Source: Synechococcus sp. 1G10 (GTDB lineage Bacteria > Cyanobacteriota > Cyanobacteriia > PCC-6307 > Cyanobiaceae). Taken from it: a stretch of 64,000 bases of DNA. The DNA lies in the NCBI RefSeq assembly GCF_002252625.1, contig NZ_NQKW01000016.1:1-64000 (forward strand). The letters are read 5' to 3'. How positions within the stretch are numbered: the first letter of the stretch is position 1; every line of letters starts with the position of its first letter. Positions 29,134 to 38,736 of the stretch are shown here, in pieces. The notes beneath the pieces are model-generated. The model did no database searches, was not told where the DNA came from, and was given only the letters and a program-made list of their open reading frames with translations. A program made the position numbers and the translations under genes.

Positions 29134-30600
29134 ATGGTGAGTGTTCCCCTGCCGGCCCCTGATGGCGGTCCCGAGTGGGGGCCGGCTGTCGAGCGCAGCG
29201 ACCAGGCAGCTGCCGCCGCCGCTCTGACACCAGCCTTTCGCCGCCGCGGCCGGGACCAGGACGAGGCCCGCTTCGAGGCCCTGCCCGATCAGGTGCCGCC
29301 CCAGAACCTGGAGGCGGAGGAGGCCGTGCTGGGCGGCATCCTGCTCGACCCCGACGCCCTCGGCCGCATCGCCGACGTGCTGCGGCCCGAAGCCTTTTAT
29401 CTGAGCGCCCACCGGGAGATTTACCGCACCGCCCTGATGCTGCACAGCCAGGGCAAACCCACCGATCTCACCGCCATGGCCGCCTGGCTGGCCGACACCG
29501 GTCAGCTGGAGAAGGTGGGCGGCAGCAATCGGCTGGTGGAGCTGGTGGAGCGCACCCTCAGCACCGCTTCGATCGACCAGGTGGCTCGCCTGGTGATGGA
29601 CAAATACCTCCGCCGGCAGCTGATCCGCTCAGGCAACGAGGTGATCAAGCTCGGCTTCGATCAGGCCAAGCCGATGGAGCAGGTGCTCGATGAGGCTGAG
29701 CAGCAGATCTTCGCCATCAGCCAGGAGAAACCTTCCGTAGGGCTCACCCCCACCGCCGAGATCCTCACCAGCACCTTCAACGAGATCGAGAGCCGGTCCC
29801 TCGGCACCTCGGTGGCTGGCATCCCGGTGAACTTCTACGACCTCGATGCCATCACCCAGGGCCTGCAGCGCAGCGATCTGATCATCGTGGCGGGCCGGCC
29901 GGCGATGGGCAAAACCTCGATCGTGCTCAACATCGCCAAGAACGTGGCCCAGATCCACCAGCTGCCGGTCTGTGTGTTCTCCCTGGAGATGAGCAAGGAG
30001 CAGCTCACCTACCGGCTGCTGTCGATGGAGGTGGGCATCGAGAGCGGCCGGCTGCGCACCGGCAGGCTGCAGCAGGAGGAATGGCCGCTGCTCGGCCAGG
30101 GCATCAACACCCTCGGCCAGCTGCCGCTGTTCATCGACGACAAGCCCAATGCCGGTGTGCTGGAGATGCGCTCCCTCTGCCGCCGGCTGATGGCAGAGCA
30201 GGGTAAGGAACTGGGCCTGATCGTGATCGACTACCTGCAGTTGATGGAGGGATCCACCCCCGACAACCGGGTGCAGGAGCTCTCTCGCATCACCCGGGGC
30301 CTCAAGGGCATGGCCCGGGAGCTGCACGTGCCGGTGATTGCCCTTTCCCAGCTCAGCCGCGGCGTGGAGAGCCGCACCAACAAGCGGCCGATGCTCAGCG
30401 ATCTGCGCGAGTCGGGCTCGATCGAGCAGGACGCCGACCTGGTGCTGATGATCTACCGCGACGAGTACTACAACCCGGAAACGGCCGATCGGGGCATCAC
30501 CGAAGTGATCGTCACCAAGCACCGCAACGGCCCAGTGGGCACGGTGAAGCTGCTGTTCGAGCCCCAGTTCACCCGCTTCCGCAACCTGGCGGCGCCCTGA
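29134..30600 (+). CDS. dnaB: replicative DNA helicase DnaB
   Basis: A 488-aa hexameric helicase of the replication fork. The N-terminal primase-interacting domain (about 50-150) is followed by a linker and a RecA-like ATPase with Walker A GRPAMGKTS, Walker B LIVIDYLQLM and the QLSRGVESR finger region. The chain is uninterrupted. Many cyanobacterial dnaB genes carry inteins and this one does not. The ATG at 29134 gives an N-terminal extension of about 45 residues before the conserved PPQNLEAEEAVLG. A later start is possible but less supported. Confidence 0.96.
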   Translation: MVSVPLPAPDGGPEWGPAVERSDQAAAAAALTPAFRRRGRDQDEARFEALPDQVPPQNLEAEEAVLGGILLDPDALGRIADVLRPEAFYLSAHREIYRTALMLHSQGKPTDLTAMAAWLADTGQLEKVGGSNRLVELVERTLSTASIDQVARLVMDKYLRRQLIRSGNEVIKLGFDQAKPMEQVLDEAEQQIFAISQEKPSVGLTPTAEILTSTFNEIESRSLGTSVAGIPVNFYDLDAITQGLQRSDLIIVAGRPAMGKTSIVLNIAKNVAQIHQLPVCVFSLEMSKEQLTYRLLSMEVGIESGRLRTGRLQQEEWPLLGQGINTLGQLPLFIDDKPNAGVLEMRSLCRRLMAEQGKELGLIVIDYLQLMEGSTPDNRVQELSRITRGLKGMARELHVPVIALSQLSRGVESRTNKRPMLSDLRESGSIEQDADLVLMIYRDEYYNPETADRGITEVIVTKHRNGPVGTVKLLFEPQFTRFRNLAAP

Positions 30601-30652
30601 CCCTCACTCGCCCGCAGCTCCATCAACATGGGGCCAACGCCTCCGCCATCCG

Positions 30653-31236
30653 ATGAGCGAGCCCCCAACCAGCCAGTCCAGCCCCCAAAGCGAAGGGGGA
30701 GTCGGCTCTCACGGGCCTTCGCCGGCCTCGATGGGCTGGGTCCTGGCCCTGCGCTGGCCTGTTGCTCTGGTGGCCGCGGTGGGAATCGGAGCGGTCTCCC
30801 TGGGCAGGATCCTGCAGGAGCCGATCAAGATCGAACTGGTGATGAAGAGCCCGTTGCCGGTGTCAGGTCAGGTGGATCTGGGCTCGATTCAGTCGCCGTT
30901 GGTGGTCCAGGAGATCAAGTCACCGATCCGGACCGCTCCGATCAAAACCATTCCGATCACCGCGAAGGTGACGATGGCGGAACCGATCGCTGTGGCATCT
31001 CCTCTGGCCGTGAACGTGCCGGAGCTGAACCGTAGCATCGGCACGCGGTCAAGGGTCCCGTCGAAGCCACAGTCAGCACCCCGGTCACAGCAAAGGTCAG
31101 TGGCACGGTGAACGCCCAGGTTGCCGGTGATGTGGGGGCAACCGTGCGTGGCGACGTGGGAGCCACCGTGCAGGGGAAAGTGGAGGCCAACGTGATCAAT
31201 CAGCTGGAGCACCGTCGGATCCGCATCGGCTTTTGA
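30653..31236 (+). pseudogene. hypothetical membrane-anchored protein, apparently frameshifted
   Basis: The first frame (30653-31111) has one transmembrane helix (about residues 28-50) followed by Val/Ile-rich beta repeats such as SPIRTAPIKTIPITAKV. Near 31035-31050 this pattern stops and the tail becomes basic and unstructured. A neighbouring frame continues the Val-x-Ala/Gly pattern (VEATVSTPVTAKVSGTV, VGATVRGDVGATVQGKV) to a TGA at 31234-31236. A single-base indel therefore seems to split one gene of about 194 codons. It could be a real mutation or a sequencing error. There is no slippery heptamer. No family is recognised. Confidence 0.6.
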
Positions 31237-31285
31237 AGCGAGGGCCGCACCACTTGAGCTGCGGCATTGCCCGCCGCTGAGTTGC

Positions 31286-32125
31286 TCAGCTGGGGCTGGC
31301 CTTGCGTGCCACTTGCCAGGACGAGAGCATCGTGAGCGGCAGGCGCCCCTCCCATTCGTTCGCGATCAGCAGGCGCAGGCGCTGAAAGAAGAGCTGGCGC
31401 ACGGCAGGGTCCAGCTGCAGATAGCCGGAATAACTGTCGAGCAGATCCAGATAACGTTCCGCCGAATAGATGAAGCTTGTGTCCACAAGACCACTCAAGG
31501 GACGCTCAAAATGGCGCCTGTCGATCAGCGCCTCAGCCAGGGTGTTCAGGATCGCCACCTGGTCGGCGCGCTCTTCGCGGCGATGGAGCTGGGGCGCGAG
31601 CTCCGCGTAGAGCTCGGCGGTGCGTTGCTGGAATGCTTCGCTGGGTTGAAGTTCCTTGTTCCAGAGCAGGATCAGGCCGCCACCCGGTCGCAGGGCCGCC
31701 GCCGCCTTGGCGCAGGCCACGGCTGGATCGATCCAGTGGAAGGAGCTGGCGGCCAGCACCACATCGAACGCCTCGGGCTGCAGCGGCCAGTCCTCAAACG
31801 CCACCGGTTCGACCGTGACGTTGGAGAAGGAGCCGCAATGCTGCCTGGCCAGGCAGCAAAAGGCGGGATTGGGCTCGAGGCAGAGCATGGAGCAGCCGAG
31901 GGGCGCCAACCCCGCCGTGGCCGTACCCGGGCCACAGCCCAGCTCCAGCACACGGGAAGAGGCCGTCAGGCCAGCAGCCGTGATCACCTGGCCGAGCAGG
32001 GTGGGGTCGTAGGCGGGGCGAGCCCTTGCATAGGCCTCGGCGGCAGGGCCATACCAGGCGGCACGCTGCTCGAGCGAACGGCCGGAGTAACCACGCAGTG
32101 AGTGCCGCAACTGGTCCATATCCAT
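31286..32125 (-). CDS. class I SAM-dependent methyltransferase
   Basis: A 279-aa Rossmann-fold methyltransferase. Motif I is VLELGCGPGTATAGLA (about 59-74), motif II is LCLEPN, motif IV is FDVVLAASSFHWID and motif VI is LRPGGGLILLWN. This layout with SFHWID is typical of the Methyltransf_11/25 group close to ubiquinone/menaquinone or trans-aconitate-type enzymes, but the substrate cannot be read from sequence. It is soluble. It is divergent from the sterol-desaturase homologue, with a 61-bp gap. Confidence 0.88.
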   Translation of the reverse strand: MDMDQLRHSLRGYSGRSLEQRAAWYGPAAEAYARARPAYDPTLLGQVITAAGLTASSRVLELGCGPGTATAGLAPLGCSMLCLEPNPAFCCLARQHCGSFSNVTVEPVAFEDWPLQPEAFDVVLAASSFHWIDPAVACAKAAAALRPGGGLILLWNKELQPSEAFQQRTAELYAELAPQLHRREERADQVAILNTLAEALIDRRHFERPLSGLVDTSFIYSAERYLDLLDSYSGYLQLDPAVRQLFFQRLRLLIANEWEGRLPLTMLSSWQVARKASPS

Positions 32126-32186
32126 CAGTCGTGAGCTGCGGGGTCCCTAGGCTGAGTATTCACGCCGCCGACAGGGCAACCAGTCC

Positions 32187-33002
32187 ATGCCGATCGCCCA
32201 GATCGACACCGAAATACTAGTTCGTTCACTTGGTGATCACTCCTTCGTGTTCTACGGACTTGTTTTCTTCGGCATCATCCTGGCCCGCTACTTTCTGCTG
32301 GCCGGTGGATCCTGGTGGTGGCTGTATGCCCGCTCCCCCGCGACATCTTCCAGATCCACACAACGTCTGAAGCGCAACGACTCCAATGGCATCGGCGCCG
32401 ACATTTGCCTTTCGGTGCTCTCCGCCGCCGTGTTCGCTCTGGCCACCATCACCGTGCTGGCGCTCCAGAGCCATGGGCTCACCCGCCTCTATGCCAGGCC
32501 TGACACCTACGGCTGGTGGTACCTCGCTTTGAGCTACGGCGTGGTGCTGATCCTTCAGGACGGGATCTATTACGCCATCCATCGCCTCATCCACCACCGC
32601 TGGCTTTATTCCTGGTGCCACCACGGTCATCACCGCACGCGCCAGCCCACCCCCTGGACTTCCTTCGCCTTCGATCTCCCCGAAGCCATCCTGCAGGCGC
32701 TGGTGCTGGTGCTCCTCGTGATGCTGGTGCCGCTGCACCTGATCACCCTGATGGCTGTTCTGAGCACCATGACGATCTGGGCGATCGTCAATCACCTCGG
32801 CCTTGACCGTCTGCCCAGCGGCTTCCCCCACCACTGGCTGGGCCGCTGGGTGATCGGACCTGCCCACCATTCGCTGCACCATCGCCATCCGGGTGTGCAC
32901 TTCGGGCTCTACTTCACGCTCTGGGACAGGGTCGGCGGCACCGAAGATTCCAGCTACGACGACGCCATGGAGCCCTCCAACGATCTGAGCGCCATACATT
33001 GA
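32187..33002 (+). CDS. sterol desaturase / fatty acid hydroxylase superfamily membrane protein
   Basis: A 271-aa integral-membrane di-iron protein. The histidine boxes are HRLIHH, WCHHGHH and the late cluster HHSLHHRH, with about four membrane helices. Family members hydroxylate or desaturate sterols, carotenoids, fatty acids or sphingolipids. In cyanobacteria carotenoid or fatty-acid hydroxylation is plausible, but the substrate is open. The mnmG start follows 4 bp after the stop, suggesting read-through transcription. Confidence 0.88.
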   Translation: MPIAQIDTEILVRSLGDHSFVFYGLVFFGIILARYFLLAGGSWWWLYARSPATSSRSTQRLKRNDSNGIGADICLSVLSAAVFALATITVLALQSHGLTRLYARPDTYGWWYLALSYGVVLILQDGIYYAIHRLIHHRWLYSWCHHGHHRTRQPTPWTSFAFDLPEAILQALVLVLLVMLVPLHLITLMAVLSTMTIWAIVNHLGLDRLPSGFPHHWLGRWVIGPAHHSLHHRHPGVHFGLYFTLWDRVGGTEDSSYDDAMEPSNDLSAIH

Positions 33003-33006
33003 CCTG

Positions 33007-34995
33007 ATGGCCCTCAGTGCAGTCCCAAGCGAAACCTTCGAGCTGATCGTGGTCGGCGGCGGTCATGCCGGCTGTGAGGCGGCGCTCACCGCGGCGCGGC
33101 TGGGGATCTCCACGGCCCTGTTCAGCCTGAATATCGATCGCATTGCCTGGCAACCTTGCAACCCGGCGGTGGGGGGTCCGGCCAAGAGCCAGCTGGTGCA
33201 TGAAGTGGATGCGCTCGGCGGGGTGATCGGCCGCCTCGCCGATGCCACCACCCTGCAGAAGCGGGTGCTCAACGCCAGCCGCGGCCCGGCCGTCTGGGCC
33301 CTGCGCGCCCAGACCGACAAGCGCCAGTACGCCCGCCAGATGCTGCAGCTGCTTCAGCACACACCCAACCTGCAGCTGCGCGAGGCGATGATCACGGGGC
33401 TGGAGGTGGAGCTGGAGGGAGACGACCCCAGCGTGGCAGGGCACGGAGCGGTGGGCCGGATCACCGGCGTACGCACTTATTTCGGCAGCGTCTATGCCGC
33501 GCCGGCCGTGATCCTCACCGCCGGGACCTTCCTGGGGGGCCAGATCTGGGTGGGCAACCAGTCGATGAGCGCCGGCCGCGCCGGCGAGCAGGCAGCTGTT
33601 GGGCTCACCGAAGCGCTGCAGGCCCTCGGCTTCCACACCGACCGCCTCAAGACCGGCACACCGGCCCGGGTGGATCGCCGTAGCGTCCGCCTCGATCAGC
33701 TCGAAGAGCAGCCCAGCGACGCCGATGGCCGTTTCTTCTCCTTCGATCCAGCCGCCTGGGTGAGCGGTGAGCCGATGGCCTGCCATCTCACCCGCACCAC
33801 CGCCGCCACCCACCAGCTCATCCGCGACAACCTCCACCTCACCCCCATCTACGGCGGCTTCATCGACAGCAAGGGCCCGCGTTACTGCCCCTCGATCGAA
33901 GACAAGATCGTGCGCTTCAAAGACAAGGAGAGCCACCAGATCTTCCTGGAGCCGGAGGGCCGCGACACCCCTGAGCTCTACATCCAGGGCTTCTCCACCG
34001 GCCTGCCGGAGCGGCTGCAGCTGGAGCTGCTGCGCACCCTCCCCGGCCTTGAGCACTGCGTGATGCTGCGTCCGGCCTACGCGGTCGAGTACGACTACTT
34101 ACCTGCCACCCAGTGCCTGCCCTCGCTGATGACCAAGCGGGTCCGGGGTCTGTTCAGCGCCGGCCAGCTCAATGGCACCACCGGCTACGAGGAGGCCGCC
34201 GCCCAGGGGCTGGTGGCCGGCCTCAACGCCGCCCGGCTGCTGCGAAGCCAGGAACCGGTGCATTTCCCCCGGGAGGGCAGCTACATCGGCACCATGATCG
34301 ACGACCTGGTCACCAAGGACCTGCATGAGCCCTACCGGGTGCTCACCAGCCGCAGCGAATACCGCCTGGTGCTGCGCGGTGACAACGCCGACCGACGCCT
34401 CACACCGCTGGGCCGTGAGCTGGGCTTGATCGACGACCGCCGCTGGGGATTGTTCGAGGCCAAGCAGGCCGCCATCGCCGCCGAAAAGCAGCGCCTCGAG
34501 ACGGTGCGGCTCAAGGTCAGTGACCCGGTGGCGCCTGAGGTGGAGGCTCGCTCGGGCGCACCGATCAAGGGATCGATCACACTCGCCGATCTGCTCCGCC
34601 GTTCCGGCTTTCACAGCAAAGATCTGGTGGAGCTGGGCCTGGCGGAGGCCAGCTTGCCGAATGGGGTGCGTGAGGGGGCGGAGATCGACCTCAAATACAG
34701 CGGCTACCTGGCCCGCCAGCAACAACAGATCGATCAGGTGCGCAAGCAGGACCACAGGCCGATCCCGGGGGGCATCGACTACACAAACATCGCCACCCTC
34801 TCCAAGGAAGCCCGCGAGAAGCTCGCCGTCGTGCAACCGCTCAACCTCGGGCAGGCCTCCCGCATCCCTGGAGTGAGCCCGGCGGATACCACCGCCCTGC
34901 TGCTGTGGCTGGAGCTGCGCCGCCGCCGCGGTGCTCAGCAGGAACGATTGTCCAATCAGCAAACCGCCGGTAATCTCTCCGAACTTGACTCCTGA
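33007..34995 (+). CDS. mnmG: tRNA uridine-5-carboxymethylaminomethyl synthesis enzyme MnmG
   Basis: A 662-aa FAD enzyme which with MnmE modifies the wobble U34 of several tRNAs. The FAD-binding [17 protein letters not shown] is at the N-terminus, followed by [20 protein letters not shown], a second dinucleotide-binding region (about 380: [18 protein letters not shown]) and the C-terminal tRNA/MnmE-binding helical domain ([20 protein letters not shown]). The length is slightly above average. It lies downstream of the sterol-desaturase homologue, and the next gene starts 11 bp after its stop. Confidence 0.96.
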   Translation: MALSAVPSETFELIVVGGGHAGCEAALTAARLGISTALFSLNIDRIAWQPCNPAVGGPAKSQLVHEVDALGGVIGRLADATTLQKRVLNASRGPAVWALRAQTDKRQYARQMLQLLQHTPNLQLREAMITGLEVELEGDDPSVAGHGAVGRITGVRTYFGSVYAAPAVILTAGTFLGGQIWVGNQSMSAGRAGEQAAVGLTEALQALGFHTDRLKTGTPARVDRRSVRLDQLEEQPSDADGRFFSFDPAAWVSGEPMACHLTRTTAATHQLIRDNLHLTPIYGGFIDSKGPRYCPSIEDKIVRFKDKESHQIFLEPEGRDTPELYIQGFSTGLPERLQLELLRTLPGLEHCVMLRPAYAVEYDYLPATQCLPSLMTKRVRGLFSAGQLNGTTGYEEAAAQGLVAGLNAARLLRSQEPVHFPREGSYIGTMIDDLVTKDLHEPYRVLTSRSEYRLVLRGDNADRRLTPLGRELGLIDDRRWGLFEAKQAAIAAEKQRLETVRLKVSDPVAPEVEARSGAPIKGSITLADLLRRSGFHSKDLVELGLAEASLPNGVREGAEIDLKYSGYLARQQQQIDQVRKQDHRPIPGGIDYTNIATLSKEAREKLAVVQPLNLGQASRIPGVSPADTTALLLWLELRRRRGAQQERLSNQQTAGNLSELDS

Positions 34996-35006
34996 GCCCA
35001 TCGGCC

Positions 35007-35975
35007 ATGGGAGGTGATCCGCGTCCCATCTCCTCGTCCCGCGCGTACTGGGAGCTGAAAGCCGAGCAGGTGATGGACCGCGTGTTTTCAGCCGGTCTGC
35101 CTGCCCTGGGGCTCCACTCTGGGGGGCGGATGACCCTCGAGGGCTACAGCCGCGACCCTCACCAGCCGGAGCCGAACCTGGCCATGGAGCCTGGCTGCGA
35201 TCCCGCAGCCATCGATGTGGTGGTGCACGACGCCCCACCGCGCCTGCGGCAGGCAGCCAGGCCCGGGAGCCGATCCGTGGCAAGGGCCCGAAGCTCCACA
35301 GCTCCTTCTTCAGCAGCGGTACGGTCACCACAGCAGTGTCCACTGCTGGTAGCAATGGCACTCCTGTCAGTGCTGGGGGCCGGCAGCACCCTGCTGGTGT
35401 GGCGGGGCTGGACCCAGGCGAGCATCGCCCTTCAACAGGAGCGCACCCTGCAACTGTTGGAGCGGTTGCGCTCGGTGGGACCCCTGGGGGCATCCGAGCC
35501 TGGAACCACGGCCGCCGCCGCCACCCAGCCTCCAGGCGAAGGGGTCGATGGCGCCGTCAACGGCCTGCCGCCTCCGCCTCCTGAGGACGCCTGGGTGCAG
35601 GAACTGGAGCCACTGGAGAGCACCTCCCGTGCCTTATCCGCACCGCCGCTGCGGGTTCCAGTCAGCGGCACCATCACCCGCAAAGCTCCACCAGCCCCCT
35701 CCATACAGGCAGCCGGAGCATCCAGCGGTTCAGGTCCCTCAGGTGAGGCCGGCGGGGCTGAGGCGGAGAGCGGCTCCCCCGAGCTGGTTGGTGTTGTCCA
35801 GGTACCTGGCCAGAGCGGCTCCGCGATCTTCCAGATGGGCGGCAGCTCCACCAGCGCAGCGGTGGGGGACGCGATCGGCTCCACCGGATGGCGCCTGCGC
35901 TCGGCCAGCGGCAACTCCGTCGTGATCGAGCGCAACGGCCAACAGCAACGAGTGAGCATCAGCGGAGGCTTCTGA
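35007..35975 (+). CDS. single-pass membrane protein with Pro-rich linker and GspC/PilP-like C-terminus
   Basis: A 322-aa protein of unknown function. A soluble N-terminal region is followed by one membrane helix at about residues 112-133, a coiled segment (ASIALQQERTLQLLERL), a low-complexity Pro/Ser/Gly linker (about 155-250), and a compact C-terminal domain (about 258-322) with GVVQVPGQSGSAIFQM and IGSTGWRLRSASGNSVVI. The last part resembles the homology region of secretion/pilus proteins such as GspC or PilP, suggesting a role near a type IV pilus or secretion envelope complex. That is inference. Confidence 0.6.
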   Translation: MGGDPRPISSSRAYWELKAEQVMDRVFSAGLPALGLHSGGRMTLEGYSRDPHQPEPNLAMEPGCDPAAIDVVVHDAPPRLRQAARPGSRSVARARSSTAPSSAAVRSPQQCPLLVAMALLSVLGAGSTLLVWRGWTQASIALQQERTLQLLERLRSVGPLGASEPGTTAAAATQPPGEGVDGAVNGLPPPPPEDAWVQELEPLESTSRALSAPPLRVPVSGTITRKAPPAPSIQAAGASSGSGPSGEAGGAEAESGSPELVGVVQVPGQSGSAIFQMGGSSTSAAVGDAIGSTGWRLRSASGNSVVIERNGQQQRVSISGGF

Positions 35976-36076
35976 GGGTCAGGCTCGCGGCCAGCCTCGT
36001 CGCAGCTCAGGCTCCCGGCCAGTAGTCCCAGTGCCCTCTCGGCACTCCTTAGCCTGAATGACCCGAGCTGAGCCTG

Positions 36077-36712
36077 ATGGCTGACTCCCTGCTCACCAGG
36101 CCATCGGTCTCCCCGACACCGCTCTGGGAAGCCCCGATCAGCGAGGTGCTCAACGCCCGGGCCGGAGCCCAGCTCAGCGGCGCCTGGAAACTGCTGCTCC
36201 TGGGCGACGGCAGTCCCACCCGCCATCTGCACCTGCTCACCGGCAGGCCGGTCACGATCGATCTGATCGCCATGGGGCCAGAGCAGGAACTCCGGCGTCC
36301 AGGACCAGGCCCTGATACTGCCCAGACTCGGCCCGCCGAAGTGTCTGAGCTGGTCCCACCCCTGCTGCTGCGGCAGGTGTGGCTGCGCTGCAACGGCCAG
36401 GCTCTGGCCTGGGCCGAGAGCTGGTGGAATCAGGAAGAGGCAGAGGAGTCTCTGCGCGATCGGCAGCAGCCCATCTGGTTGAGCCTGACCAGTGAGCGGG
36501 CGGAGCTGTTTCGGGAAGTGGACGGCCTGGCCCAGGTGAACGCCGACTGGCTGGAGCGGGGATTCGCCGCCCAGGGTCCCTTCTGGAGCCGCCACTACAG
36601 CTTTTTCAGGCAGGGACGGGAACTCACGGTGATCCGGGAAGTGTTCTCACCAGCACTGGAGCGCTGGCTCGGCCCCAGCCAGCACAACGCAGATCTCCAT
36701 AAAGTTTTATGA
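36077..36712 (+). CDS. chorismate lyase (Ycf21-type)
   Basis: A 211-aa protein of the chorismate pyruvate-lyase family (DUF98/Ycf21). Recognisable parts are LLLGDGSPTRHLHLLTG, VTIDLIAMG, LLRQVWLRCNGQALAWAESW and the closing REVFSPALERWLG. It converts chorismate to 4-hydroxybenzoate plus pyruvate, the head-group precursor of plastoquinone in cyanobacteria. It is probably cytoplasmic. The following gene is close and co-directional, but its upstream gap of 91 bp may hold a separate promoter. Confidence 0.88.
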   Translation: MADSLLTRPSVSPTPLWEAPISEVLNARAGAQLSGAWKLLLLGDGSPTRHLHLLTGRPVTIDLIAMGPEQELRRPGPGPDTAQTRPAEVSELVPPLLLRQVWLRCNGQALAWAESWWNQEEAEESLRDRQQPIWLSLTSERAELFREVDGLAQVNADWLERGFAAQGPFWSRHYSFFRQGRELTVIREVFSPALERWLGPSQHNADLHKVL

Positions 36713-36803
36713 AATCGGCACGATCTGTGGCGGTTTCCACTTGACAACTTGCGCTTTCGGGCAATCTGAACAGGATGGCGGCATCTGTTTCACCTGTTCA
36801 ACG

Positions 36804-37343
36804 ATGACGACCGCCATGCCTGGGACCCCAGGCGGGCACGGGCCCGACGAATCCGGGGATCGGTGGATCTCCCTCACCGACCTGGGGCGCTCCCTCGGCC
36901 TTTCAGCCGTGAGCTGCGGCCGCCTGCTGATTCAGGCCGGGCTGCGCCAGCTTGATGGCCGCCCCACCGAGCGGGCACTCCAACTAGGTCTGGCCCAGGC
37001 AAGTGGCCAGGGCCTGCAGCGGGGTCGTGCCACCCTCTGGCAGCAGAGCGGCTGCGCTGCCGTCCTTGAGGGTGACTCTCAAGGGCAGGTAGTTCAGCCA
37101 ACCCTGGTGGAGCAGTGGGCGGAACTGCTCTGGGCCCTGAAGCAGGGCTCTCCCTCAATCATCACCTCCGCTGAGCAGATGGCGGAAGATCTCCCCCATG
37201 AGCTGGTGGGGGCCGTGAACCGTCAACTGCAGGACAAGGGCTGGGACTTCCAGGTGAGCCACCATCCCTCCAGGCCACAGCAGAGCGCCCAGCACCACAG
37301 CCAGATGGCCCCTGGCCGCAGCAGGGTGCGCCATAGCCGTTGA
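36804..37343 (+). CDS. conserved hypothetical protein with HTH-like segment
   Basis: A 179-aa protein. Residues around WISLTDLGRSLGLSAVSC and CGRLLIQAGLRQLDGRPT resemble a helix-turn-helix or antirepressor-type N-terminus. The remainder is helical with a Gln/His-rich tail. The frame opens at 36741, but the first 21 codons are Cys-rich and overlap a plausible promoter, so the ATG at 36804 is used. It is convergent with the DUF1269 gene. An inverted repeat TGAGCGC/GCGCTCA (37341-37347, 37370-37376) between them may help termination. Function is unknown. Confidence 0.6.
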   Translation: MTTAMPGTPGGHGPDESGDRWISLTDLGRSLGLSAVSCGRLLIQAGLRQLDGRPTERALQLGLAQASGQGLQRGRATLWQQSGCAAVLEGDSQGQVVQPTLVEQWAELLWALKQGSPSIITSAEQMAEDLPHELVGAVNRQLQDKGWDFQVSHHPSRPQQSAQHHSQMAPGRSRVRHSR

Positions 37344-37373
37344 GCGCTGATAGTCAGTCCTGCTCCGGGGCGC

Positions 37374-37895
37374 TCAGCCCAGGCGCAGGGCTTCTGCCTG
37401 TTTGCGGCTGCTCTCCAGCAGCTCGTTGAGCTGGGCCTCATCGGTGTGGCTGAGGCTGGTGCGCAGCAACTTGGCGTGGGGCGCGAAGCTGCGCAGGCGC
37501 TCTACCACGCGATCAGGCGTGGCATCGCGCACCAGCAGGCAGAGAGCGGCACTGCCCTTGGGCAAGGTTTCACCGAGCTCCCGCAGGAAGCCGTCATTGA
37601 TGCCCAGATCGCTGAGCGCCCCTGAAGCCGCCCCCATGCCGGCGCCGACGGCGGCACCGAGCAGGGGATTGAGGAACAGCAGCCCAACCAACGACCCCCA
37701 GAAACCACCGCCCAGGGCGCCAGCGGCGGTGAGGTTGATCGCCTGGCGCAGTTGCACCTGGCCATCGGCATCACGCTCCACCACCACTGCGTCTTCCAGG
37801 GAGATCAGGTGCTCCTGCTGGATGGCGACCAGCTCCTTGCGCACGGCTTCGGCCTCATCAACCTTGGGAAAACCCACCACGATCAGGTTGCTCAT
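37374..37895 (-). CDS. DUF1269 domain-containing membrane-associated protein
   Basis: A 173-aa protein with the DUF1269 layout. It has an N-terminal alpha/beta part (LIVVGFPKVDEAEAVRKELV), a glycine-rich double hydrophobic hairpin (about 58-95: GALGGGFWGSLVGLLFLNP, GAAVGAGMGAASGAL), then a C-terminal alpha/beta part (SAALCLLVRDATPDRVVERL). The hairpin is probably membrane-inserted. The family is widespread and often stress-linked, and its molecular role is not established. Confidence 0.88.
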   Translation of the reverse strand: MSNLIVVGFPKVDEAEAVRKELVAIQQEHLISLEDAVVVERDADGQVQLRQAINLTAAGALGGGFWGSLVGLLFLNPLLGAAVGAGMGAASGALSDLGINDGFLRELGETLPKGSAALCLLVRDATPDRVVERLRSFAPHAKLLRTSLSHTDEAQLNELLESSRKQAEALRLG

Positions 37896-37936
37896 GGACG
37901 CTGGGGAATGACGGAACTGGGTCCCAGGCTAGGGCT

Positions 37937-38527
37937 TCACTCACGCCGGGGCTGCCGGCTGGAGCGAGGCAGAGGCCGGGCTCCGGGGGGGATTCCCCCG
38001 CTGGTCTCCGGCTGCGGTGGCGGCTCGAACTGCGCCGGCGGCAGCTGAACGGAGGACTGGACCCGGGACGGAGGCAGCAGGGGGGCCGTGCGGCGGGAGA
38101 TGGCCTCCAGGGGACGGCGGGTCCCTTCCACAGGTGCCGATGCCCGGACCGGCGGCTGGGGTTGCGGTTGAGATGGCAATGGCGATATCGATGTCGGTTG
38201 ACGCCCGCTCCGGGGTTGCCAGGGCGCCGCGTCTGAGTTCAGCGGGGGCCTCCTGCGCTCTGGAATCTCAGCCCGCTCCTGCCAGGGCTCCGGCCAGTCG
38301 TCGTCGCCTTCGAGGAACCAGTCGATGCGGTTCTCCACCCAGCGGCCCAGACCCTCCAGGCCCGGGCGGCCACCGGCTCCACGCTCGGCTCCGCGGGCCT
38401 GGGGACGCGAGCCAGGGCGAGCCCCGGCCACTCCATCGACCAGTTGCCGACCCGCCGAAATCCATTGATCCAGAGAACCGCCGCTGCGGCGGCGTCCCCG
38501 GCGGGGAGGATCACCCGAACCGTTCAT
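37937..38527 (-). CDS. conserved low-complexity cyanobacterial protein
   Basis: A 196-aa basic, Arg/Pro-rich protein. Two segments look constrained: LDQWISAGRQLVDGVAG near the N-terminus and GRWVENRIDWFLEGDDDWPE in the middle. The remainder is disordered (Pro, Gln, Ser). Similar cyanobacterial proteins are sometimes labelled 'RNA helicase', but no helicase motif is present here. The start at ATG 38527 was preferred to 38545 since it begins MNGSGDPPRRGRR just before the first conserved segment. Function is unknown. Confidence 0.6.
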   Translation of the reverse strand: MNGSGDPPRRGRRRSGGSLDQWISAGRQLVDGVAGARPGSRPQARGAERGAGGRPGLEGLGRWVENRIDWFLEGDDDWPEPWQERAEIPERRRPPLNSDAAPWQPRSGRQPTSISPLPSQPQPQPPVRASAPVEGTRRPLEAISRRTAPLLPPSRVQSSVQLPPAQFEPPPQPETSGGIPPGARPLPRSSRQPRRE

Positions 38528-38577
38528 GGCCCTCGCCTGTGCCATCGCAATCGATGTGATCCGACCTTAACGGCCAC

Positions 38578-38712
38578 TCAACGGCCGACGGCCGGCCGCC
38601 CGCACGAATCAGCCAGTCCCAGGCGGTGGGCCCGCATCCAGCGCTCTCGCCCCAGGCCCAGCAGGGCGATCGAGACACCCCCTCCCTGCAGCACCCAAAG
38701 AAACAGATCCAA
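38578..38712 (-). CDS. candidate small membrane protein after sprT
   Basis: A 44-codon frame beginning at TTG 38712, in frame with and just after the SprT stop. It starts LDLFLWVLQGGGVSIALLGL, a hydrophobic stretch able to span a membrane, then a basic RERWMRAHRLGL tail. The hydrophobic-then-basic layout is that of a small membrane protein. No ribosome site is obvious, and it may instead be the old end of a longer reading frame beyond a nonsense codon. Confidence 0.3.
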   Translation of the reverse strand: MDLFLWVLQGGGVSIALLGLGRERWMRAHRLGLADSCGRPAVGR

Positions 38713-38736
38713 GGGCCCCAGCCGGTTGCTGGAACC

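Noticed and set aside
29134-30600. Possible intein in dnaB
   Set aside because: The helicase domain is continuous through Walker A and B with normal spacing.
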